DNA of 5,560 nt from an uncultured Eubacteriales bacterium (GTDB taxonomy: Bacteria > Bacillota_A > Clostridia > Peptostreptococcales > Anaerovoracaceae). This document shows, in pieces, positions 1 to 4,417 of this stretch. Each line of letters starts with the position of its first letter. Within the stretch, counting starts at the first letter, position 1. Under the pieces are notes generated by a model. The model was not told the DNA's origin and did not search any database. It saw nothing but the letters and a program-made list of their open reading frames with translations. The position numbers and the translations under genes were made by a program. The stretch covers positions 1-5,560 of the forward strand of contig CADATR010000119.1 of NCBI GenBank assembly GCA_902790885.1. The letters are read 5' to 3'.

Positions 1-984
1 TACCTTTACAGGTGCAGGCTGGTTGTTGAACTTGACCCAGAGGCACTCGAGGAGTTCGAGAGCTCTCTCGTCATCGAGGATGCCGTCCTCAACGTCCTTT
101 TCATAGTAAGGGATGAGGTGCTGGTCGAGTCTGCCCGGGCTGAAAGCGTCCCAAGGGTTGAGCTCTGTTGTAACTGCAAGGTGTGTGAACCAGTAGAGCT
201 GGATCGCCTGCCAGTAGGTCTGAGGCTTGTGAGCCGGAACTACTTCGAGGTTCTTTGCCATCTGCTCGAGCTCTGCTTTGCGTACAGGGTCTTCGCATTT
301 TGCAGCCTCTTCTGTCAGAAGCTCTCTGTATCTTTCGCCGAGGATCATGACAGCATCGCAGTCAATCATCATGGCCTCGAGCTCGTCCTTCTTCTGGAGA
401 GCTTCAGGATCGTTCATGAAATCGAGAGCGTCGATGGCTTCCTGGATCTCTACCTTATAGTCAGCGTATCCCTTGATGAATACGTTCTTGCCTCCGCATG
501 TGTGTCCAGGGCCTCTCTGCTCCATGAACTCTGTGAACATGCCGGCAGCATATGCTTCTTTCCACTCTTCAGTCATGCTGTTGAGCAGCTTGTCTCTCAT
601 CGATTTGCCCTTCCAGTAAGGGATGATCAGCTCTTCCTGATCCTTGAGATCCTGCTCTGTGACAGAGTAGTTTACGACAGCTCTGTCGTTCATGATGTGC
701 ATGTCCTCAAGAGTGTGGCATGTGAGCTCAGGGAATGTAGGCGACGACTGAGGGTCCTTGCCCTTTTCACCTACGATAAGCTCGCCCTCTCCGAGATAGA
801 GAGTCTTTTTGCTGAAGTACTCCTTCAGTACGAGCGCTCTGAGTACAGGGAGGGATACCTTGTCTTCCCACTCCTTGTAGACCTCTGTCTCGATCTTCGC
901 TCTTTCGAGATCGATGTGAGGCTGTGTCTCCATGCTGACCTTTCTCAGCGCTTTGATCCTTGCGTTCATTCCGCGTTCTTCCAT
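1..984 (-). CDS. Glycyl radical enzyme (pyruvate formate-lyase-like), N-terminal 328 residues, 3' end beyond window
   Basis: The frame is open from an ATG at 984 to the window edge. It encodes the first part of the PFL domain of a glycyl radical enzyme, a cytoplasmic, oxygen-sensitive C-C, C-O, C-N or C-S lyase. Visible family motifs are GELIVGEKG (67-75), PTFPELTCH (82-90), IPYWKGKSMRD (121-131), FTEFMEQRGPGHT (150-162), ELNPWDAFSPGRLDQH (274-289) and NNQPAPVKV at the edge. From memory these are closest to trans-4-hydroxyproline dehydratase (HypD) and isethionate sulfite-lyase, and less like PFL itself. The radical-relay Cys and the C-terminal Gly loop lie outside the window, so substrate assignment is open. 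The family is normally about 780-850 residues, so roughly 40% is present. The start is supported by GGAGGA four bases upstream, although M6 is an alternative. It begins 17 bases after its activase, implying one operon. Ile codons are almost all ATC with no ATA, unlike the neighbours, which suggests high expression. Confidence 0.93.
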   Translation of the reverse strand, partial: MEERGMNARIKALRKVSMETQPHIDLERAKIETEVYKEWEDKVSLPVLRALVLKEYFSKKTLYLGEGELIVGEKGKDPQSSPTFPELTCHTLEDMHIMNDRAVVNYSVTEQDLKDQEELIIPYWKGKSMRDKLLNSMTEEWKEAYAAGMFTEFMEQRGPGHTCGGKNVFIKGYADYKVEIQEAIDALDFMNDPEALQKKDELEAMMIDCDAVMILGERYRELLTEEAAKCEDPVRKAELEQMAKNLEVVPAHKPQTYWQAIQLYWFTHLAVTTELNPWDAFSPGRLDQHLIPYYEKDVEDGILDDERALELLECLWVKFNNQPAPVKV

Positions 985-988
985 TTTG

Positions 989-994
989 TCCTCC
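989..994 (-). promoter_or_regulatory. Ribosome binding site of the glycyl radical enzyme gene
   Basis: GGAGGA, a near-perfect Shine-Dalgarno match, lies four bases before the ATG at 984 and inside the 17-base gap after the activase stop. It fixes the start at 984 and suggests strong translation, in line with the biased codon use of the gene. Confidence 0.8.
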
Positions 995-1001
995 GTCCGG
1001 C

Positions 1002-1925
1002 TTAACCGCCGATCTTCACATTAGCAAAACCTGCTTTATTCCATTGTTCAACAAATGACTGCATATCTTCATCGGACGGGGCCGTCAGTTCTGCGGCCGG
1101 ATAATCACGTCCGAGCTTACCGTATTTATGGGAGCCGGTGCTGTGGTAAGGCAGAAGGTTCACCTGAGGAGCCTGTATGCCGTTCTCCTTCAGGAAGTCT
1201 ATGATCTGCGCCATCGACTCCGGGTCTCCGTTGACCTCTTTGATGGTCGGTATCCTTATGTATATGCGTGCGCCAGCCTTCGCGATGCCCTTAAGGTTAT
1301 CGAGTATGAGCTTATTGCTCATTCCGATGTACTTCTTATGCTTCTCTTCGTCTATCACCTTTACATCGTAAAGCCATGTGTGCACATACGGCAGTATCGC
1401 CTCGAAATTGCTGTAAGGAGCCTGTCCGCAGGTGTCTATCGTGACATCCACGCCTTCCCTGTAAAGAGTCTTTACCAGGGACTGTATGTACTCAGGATCC
1501 ATTGCCATCACCTCGCCGCCCGACAGCGTTACGCCGCCGCCCGACTGCTCATAGAACATCTGATCCTGAAGGCATATCTTCACGAGCTCTTTTACGGTGT
1601 ACTCCTTGCCGACCAGCACTCTGAAATTGCCGAGGCAGGCATCGACGCACTTTCCGCACCTGATGCACTTCTCGCGGTCGATCACCGACTTTCTTCCGTA
1701 TTCATCAGGCTCCGACATGGTTATGGCGCCTGACGGGCAGACGTCCTCGCATCTGCCGCAGCCCGTGCACTTCTGAGTATCTATCTGAAGCTCAGGCTCA
1801 AATCTCTGGGTCTCGGGGTTGTGGCACCACCAGCATCTCAGGTGGCAGCCCTTGAAAAAGACTGTTGTACGTATGCCGTCCCCGTCATGTATTGAATATT
1901 TCTGTATATTTGTTATCGCATGCAT
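1002..1925 (-). CDS. Glycyl radical enzyme activating enzyme (radical SAM, two extra [4Fe-4S] clusters)
   Basis: This activase uses S-adenosylmethionine and a [4Fe-4S] cluster to abstract hydrogen from the conserved Gly of the partner enzyme encoded immediately downstream. Counted from the start chosen here (307 residues), the features are YSIHDGDGIRTTVFFKGC (10-27) and the radical SAM cluster C27-x3-C31-x2-C34 (CHLRCWWC). Two ferredoxin-type clusters follow, at C53/C56/C59/C63 (CTGCGRCEDVCP) and C87/C90/C93/C97. The SAM-binding SGGE is at 135-138. The ferredoxin insert marks the activases of non-PFL glycyl radical enzymes such as HypE, CutD and HpdA. The frame extends 14 codons upstream to an ATG at 1967, but that start lies within a couple of bases of the predicted transcription start, and its extra residues are partly encoded by the 20-bp palindrome. 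The ATG at 1925 has GGAG nine bases upstream and matches the usual N-terminus of the family. The specific partner substrate is unknown. Confidence 0.95.
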   Translation of the reverse strand: MHAITNIQKYSIHDGDGIRTTVFFKGCHLRCWWCHNPETQRFEPELQIDTQKCTGCGRCEDVCPSGAITMSEPDEYGRKSVIDREKCIRCGKCVDACLGNFRVLVGKEYTVKELVKICLQDQMFYEQSGGGVTLSGGEVMAMDPEYIQSLVKTLYREGVDVTIDTCGQAPYSNFEAILPYVHTWLYDVKVIDEEKHKKYIGMSNKLILDNLKGIAKAGARIYIRIPTIKEVNGDPESMAQIIDFLKENGIQAPQVNLLPYHSTGSHKYGKLGRDYPAAELTAPSDEDMQSFVEQWNKAGFANVKIGG

Positions 1926-1934
1926 AGTTATAGG

Positions 1935-1938
1935 CTCC
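1935..1938 (-). promoter_or_regulatory. Ribosome binding site that decides the activase start
   Basis: GGAG lies nine bases before the ATG at 1925 and directly abuts the palindrome at 1940-1959. No comparable site precedes the ATG at 1967, so translation from 1925 is favoured. Confidence 0.65.
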
Positions 1939-1939
1939 G

Positions 1940-1959
1940 TTTTAGACCGCGGTCTAAAA
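1940..1959. promoter_or_regulatory. Perfect 20-bp palindrome, candidate TetR operator
   Basis: TTTTAGACCG followed by its exact reverse complement CGGTCTAAAA forms an uninterrupted 20-bp palindrome centred between 1949 and 1950. It starts about 13 bases downstream of the -10 box, so it covers roughly +6 to +26 of the predicted transcript and ends at the Shine-Dalgarno. Palindromes of this size in this position are typical operators for dimeric repressors, and a TetR-family gene lies just upstream. That this regulator binds here is inference from proximity. A transcript hairpin is possible, but a ten-bp stem with no loop or following T-tract is a poor terminator. Confidence 0.75.
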
Positions 1960-1971
1960 ACTTTCATTAAT

Positions 1972-2001
1972 ATTATACAGTTTCATGATATGTATGTGCA
2001 A
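1972..2001 (-). promoter_or_regulatory. Sigma-A-type promoter of the activase / glycyl radical enzyme operon
   Basis: Reading on the minus strand, a -35 box TTGCAC (2001-1996) and a perfect -10 box TATAAT (1977-1972) are separated by 18 bases. Transcription should begin near 1965. The -35 box almost touches the T-tract of the preceding terminator, so the whole control region is compact. Confidence 0.75.
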
Positions 2002-2002
2002 T

Positions 2003-2033
2003 AAAAAAAACAGTTCATGCGAACTGCTTTTTT
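2003..2033 (-). terminator. Intrinsic terminator after the tetR gene (possibly bidirectional)
   Basis: On the minus strand A6-G-CAGTTC-GCAT-GAACTG-T8 gives a six-bp core stem with a four-base loop. The stem can be lengthened through a G-U pair and flanking A-U pairs. The eight-T tract follows immediately. It lies 17 bases after the tetR stop and separates the ddl-tetR unit from the promoter of the glycyl radical operon. Confidence 0.85.
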
Positions 2034-2050
2034 GTTTCATCCACTGCGGG

Positions 2051-2626
2051 TCATTGCTTTTTTAGACCTTCGAGCATCACCGGAAAGACCTTTCTGCTGA
2101 ACTCAGCGAGCGAAAAGCTGCCGTTGTTCATGCACCAGTCGGTGACCAGGGCTCTCTCACACATGCTGAAGTAGCTGACCATGTCGCTTACAGGCATGCT
2201 GTCTGTCAGCTCGCCGTTTCTGCGGCCCTCTTCCATGATGCGCTCGATATATCTGTAATAATACCTGTTGCGGTTGAGCAGGGCCGAGAAGCTCTCCTTG
2301 ATTATCTGCGCGGAATACAGATATGCCAGAAGCCGGTAGTCCATCGTCTTCTCCATGAACGAGTGCACTTCGTAATTGAGCCATATGAGCTTTTCAAAGC
2401 AGCTGAGACCCTCCGGCTCTTCCCCTTCGAGCCTTTCGTACTCATGGTCGAGCAGCTCGGAAAGCGTGCTGAGCAGATCATCCTTGCTTCTGAAATAATA
2501 GTAGAGCGTGCCCTTTGAGATATCCGCCTCGCGGATTATGTCATTGATCGTTGTCTCGCCGAAGCCCTTCTCGTAGAAAAGCTTCCATGCAGTCCTGACG
2601 ATCTTCTCTCTTGTATCTTTAGCCAT
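2051..2626 (-). CDS. TetR/AcrR-family transcriptional regulator
   Basis: A 191-residue protein of normal TetR length. Residues 1-47 form the DNA-binding domain: REKIVRTAWKLFYEKGF, then the helix-turn-helix TTINDIIREADISKGTLYYYF (about 25-45), then KDDLL. This is a clear TetR_N signature. The rest is a helical ligand-binding and dimerisation domain with many aromatic residues (for example YYYRYIERIMEEGRR). That domain diverges in this family, so the ligand cannot be named. The start lies nine bases after the ddl stop and has only a weak Shine-Dalgarno (ACTGAA), suggesting co-transcription and translational coupling with ddl. It is followed by an intrinsic terminator and then by a promoter overlain by a 20-bp palindrome, which is its most likely target. 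Probable role: repressor of the glycyl radical operon, released by the substrate or a related metabolite. This is inferred from position only. Confidence 0.93.
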   Translation of the reverse strand: MAKDTREKIVRTAWKLFYEKGFGETTINDIIREADISKGTLYYYFRSKDDLLSTLSELLDHEYERLEGEEPEGLSCFEKLIWLNYEVHSFMEKTMDYRLLAYLYSAQIIKESFSALLNRNRYYYRYIERIMEEGRRNGELTDSMPVSDMVSYFSMCERALVTDWCMNNGSFSLAEFSRKVFPVMLEGLKKQ

Positions 2627-2635
2627 TTCAGTCTG

Positions 2636-3820
2636 TCACAGTTTAGCGTTTGCCAGGATATTCGTATCGAATGTGAATGTCAGGGATTCCTCAATGCGTG
2701 CCCTCTTAAGAGCCAGCTGTATCATGCGGTCGAGCAGCTCCTTATACGGAACGCCCACAGGCTCCCACAGATAGAAAGCGAGCGAGCCCGGTATAGGGTT
2801 GATCTCGTTGAAGTAGAGCCTGTCCTCATCCACATCTATCATGAAGTCTATGCGCGATACTCCGCAGCAGCCGAGAGCCTTGAACGACTTAACAGCGAGC
2901 TCACGGATCTCTTCGCGCTTCTCAGGGCTCAGCTCCGCCGGTATCTTTCTTGAGAGATTGGCCATGCCTGCTCCCTTTGAGCCGCCGGTGCCCTTGGCTC
3001 CGCCCTTTTTGCCTCCGCCGTTTACATATTTGTCATCATAGCTGAGTATCTCTCCCGAAGTCATCGGCTCTTCGCACTCCGACGCCTCAGCCCCGTTCTC
3101 GTCTCCGAGCACCGAGCAGTTTATCTCCCTGAGCTTTGATATGGCATGCTCAGCCATTATGCGGGCGGCGTATCTGAAAGCGTCATCGATCGCGTCGATG
3201 AGCTCATCCCTGCTCTTTGCGACGCCTATACCGACGCTTGATCCCAGATTGACAGGCTTTATGATGACAGGATATCCGATAGTCTTCTCGATATCCTCCG
3301 CTATCTTCTCAGGGTACTCGTAATCAGCCATGGTATACACTCTGGCATCGAGCACAGGAACTCCCGCCTCCCTGAGCACGGCCTTGGTGATAAATTTATC
3401 CATGCTGATGGCAGACGATGTGACGTCAGGCCCAACAAACGGGACCCCTACTGTCTTCAGGTAGCCCTGAAGGGCTCCGTCCTCTACATTCGTGCCGTGG
3501 ACAACCGGGAAGGCAATGTCGATGGCTATCGGCTTCTGGCCGCCGAACATCTTCGCAGGATAAGGCACGAGCTGCACCCTTCCGCCCTCGTTCACCATAA
3601 TTACGCGCTGCGATTTCTTAAGCAGTCCCGGGATATCCTTATATGATTCTATCTTTCCGACATCAGCGCCGGTATACATCTCATTATCCTTGGTCATGTA
3701 CACCGGTATCACTTCGTATTTATCGGTATCCATGGCTTTCAGAGCCTGAATGCCGGATATTACAGATACTTCATGCTCAACAGTCTTGCCGCCGAACATC
3801 ATAGCGACTTTCGTCTTCAT
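2636..3820 (-). CDS. ddl: D-alanine--D-alanine ligase
   Basis: An ATP-dependent cytoplasmic ligase that joins two D-Ala to make the dipeptide MurF adds to the peptidoglycan precursor. It has 394 residues, somewhat longer than the usual 300-370. The N-terminal domain shows FGGKTVEHEVSVISG with catalytic Glu15, and VHGTNVEDGALQGYL (107-121). The ATP-grasp part shows IIKPVNLGSSVGIGV (186-200) with Lys188. The omega loop EILSYDDKY (257-265) has Tyr261 in the position expected for D-Ala rather than D-lactate specificity. The metal and substrate residues are in SRIDFMID (322-329) and FNEINPIPGS (337-346). A Gly/Lys-rich stretch at 267-285 enlarges the omega loop. The start is supported by AGGAG at 3832-3828, seven bases upstream. 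A candidate promoter lies at 3852-3880. The gene is followed after nine bases by tetR, and the MurF-like gene lies about 600 bases upstream on the same strand. Confidence 0.96.
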   Translation of the reverse strand: MKTKVAMMFGGKTVEHEVSVISGIQALKAMDTDKYEVIPVYMTKDNEMYTGADVGKIESYKDIPGLLKKSQRVIMVNEGGRVQLVPYPAKMFGGQKPIAIDIAFPVVHGTNVEDGALQGYLKTVGVPFVGPDVTSSAISMDKFITKAVLREAGVPVLDARVYTMADYEYPEKIAEDIEKTIGYPVIIKPVNLGSSVGIGVAKSRDELIDAIDDAFRYAARIMAEHAISKLREINCSVLGDENGAEASECEEPMTSGEILSYDDKYVNGGGKKGGAKGTGGSKGAGMANLSRKIPAELSPEKREEIRELAVKSFKALGCCGVSRIDFMIDVDEDRLYFNEINPIPGSLAFYLWEPVGVPYKELLDRMIQLALKRARIEESLTFTFDTNILANAKL

Positions 3821-3827
3821 TTCTTAT

Positions 3828-3832
3828 CTCCT
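3828..3832 (-). promoter_or_regulatory. Ribosome binding site of ddl
   Basis: AGGAG seven bases before the ATG at 3820. It is a good match at ideal spacing and confirms the start. Confidence 0.75.
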
Positions 3833-3851
3833 GTGAAGTGTGGTTTCTTTG

Positions 3852-3880
3852 ATTATAATCCCCGAGTCCTGATTTTCCGA
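3852..3880 (-). promoter_or_regulatory. Candidate promoter for ddl-tetR
   Basis: On the minus strand a perfect TATAAT (3857-3852) lies about 30 bases before the ddl start. At 17-base spacing the -35 position reads TCGGAA (3880-3875), which matches only three of six consensus bases. The -10 is convincing and the -35 is weak, so this may be an activated or low-level promoter. Confidence 0.5.
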
Positions 3881-3982
3881 GCTGCTGCCAGTATGCACAT
3901 CCCCATTTCCAAGCGGCTGCCATCCAGAACAGCATCCTGGGTCTAACTTAAAACAGCACAGGGGTCTCCTGAAGGACTTTTT

Positions 3983-4003
3983 CAAAAGTTGCTAAAACTT
4001 TTG
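3983..4003. repeat. Local 8-bp inverted repeat with five-base loop
   Basis: CAAAAGTT, loop GCTAA, AACTTTTG is a perfect stem-loop within the left arm of the larger palindrome. It is AT-rich, so the hairpin would be weak. On the minus strand the T run after it is interrupted and largely part of the stem, so a terminator function is doubtful. Confidence 0.5.
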
Positions 4004-4085
4004 TTTCATTTGTTCCATATATTTAGCAATTGTTTGTTCCTTCTACATTAAGCCTCTTTATGCATTGATATACATGATACAACTG

Positions 4086-4232
4086 TCAGACTCTTTTTAC
4101 TGATTTGCCGATAATTCTTTTATTTAAGCACACTTGTGGGCAACCAGCAGACATTGTACATGGATCACAGATGCATGTATATTCCCCGCAGCATTCGACA
4201 TACCGAATTGCTAAATATGGGAGTGAGGCCAT
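4086..4232 (-). CDS. Speculative 48-residue Cys-rich small ORF
   Basis: An ATG at 4232 opens 48 codons ending in TGA at 4086-4088, with an in-frame stop four codons upstream. The product has seven Cys, clustered in ECCGEYTCIC and CDPCTMSAGCPQVC (residues 13-35), and a basic tail (KRIIGKSVKRV). The Cys spacing resembles a metal-binding or disulfide-rich peptide, but no family is recognised. Against it are the lack of a Shine-Dalgarno before the ATG, a length that arises by chance in six frames, and its location wholly inside the palindromic element. Most likely it is chance or a remnant. Confidence 0.15.
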   Translation of the reverse strand: MASLPYLAIRYVECCGEYTCICDPCTMSAGCPQVCLNKRIIGKSVKRV

Positions 4233-4296
4233 CCGAAATATTTAACAAAAAATTTTAAAGTCCTTTTTAAGTGTAAAACCTGCCGAAACAGTATGT

Positions 4297-4320
4297 ATAT
4301 GCATCAGTCTCCATGCATAT
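4297..4320. repeat. 8-bp inverted repeat with eight-base loop
   Basis: ATATGCAT (4297-4304) and ATGCATAT (4313-4320) pair perfectly around the loop CAGTCTCC. It sits between the MurF-like gene and the long palindrome. The ATGCAT core also occurs inside the palindrome at 4060-4065 and 4171-4176. Function unknown. Confidence 0.45.
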
Positions 4321-4417
4321 TTACACATCATGAGTTTTTGATGGAAGCTGACCCAGCATATACCAGCCTGGTGCACCCGGGTTGCCCGGCTAAGATATAT
4401 CATCCGGCCGGTTCGCA

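Larger units (their letters stand above)
3972..4265. repeat. Long imperfect inverted repeat (palindromic element, about 294 bp)
   Basis: Two exact arm pairs share one centre at 4118.5. The outer 9-mer is AAGGACTTT at 3972-3980 with AAAGTCCTT at 4257-4265. The inner 13-mer is ATATTTAGCAATT at 4019-4031 with its reverse complement at 4206-4218. The distance between outer and inner arm is 38 bases on both sides. Further inward, ATGCAT at 4060-4065 and 4171-4176 and CATG at 4073-4076 and 4159-4162 pair within one base of the same centre. The region therefore looks like a diverged, once more perfect palindrome. It could be a miniature transposable element or a long structured RNA; no transposase or target-site duplication was identified. 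Confidence 0.55.
3881..4417. other. Gene-poor intergenic region between the MurF-like gene and ddl
   Basis: This stretch carries no ORF with recognisable homology on either strand and is more AT-rich in its middle (about 3960-4330) than the flanking genes. It contains a long imperfect palindrome (3972-4265), a local hairpin at 3983-4003, another at 4297-4320, and short GC-rich inverted repeats just after the MurF-like stop (4377-4389, and CCGGCCGG at 4404-4411). No T-tract terminator follows the MurF-like gene. The GC stem at 4377-4389 (CCGGG, three-base loop, CCCGG) lacks a T run on the minus strand. No known riboswitch, T-box or tRNA was recognised. Confidence 0.6.

Noticed and set aside
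118..1005. Long plus-strand ORF of 295 codons
   Set aside because: It is antisense to the glycyl radical enzyme, whose minus-strand translation has clear family motifs; the plus frame shows no recognisable domain and arises from codon bias.
1128..1733. Plus-strand ORF of 201 codons
   Set aside because: Antisense shadow of the activase, whose Fe-S motifs define the true frame.
1940..1959. Palindrome considered as a riboswitch or transcript hairpin
   Set aside because: It has no loop or T-tract and lies at the very start of the transcript; operator is the better reading.
2060..2068. TTTTAGACC, a nine-base match to half of the 1940-1959 palindrome, at the 3' end of tetR
   Set aside because: The second half-site is absent, and the sequence encodes the tetR C-terminus just before its terminator; a single half-site is weak evidence for binding.
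3777..3935. 52-codon minus-strand ORF (Trp-rich start MLFWMAAAWKWGCAYW) overlapping the ddl 5' end out of frame
   Set aside because: The only SD-like bases touch the ATG, the ORF runs through the ddl promoter -10 and SD, and it overlaps the ddl start in another frame; chance is the simplest explanation.
4377..4389. GC-rich stem CCGGG-TTG-CCCGG after the MurF-like gene, considered as a terminator
   Set aside because: No T-tract follows on the minus strand, so it is not a convincing intrinsic terminator.
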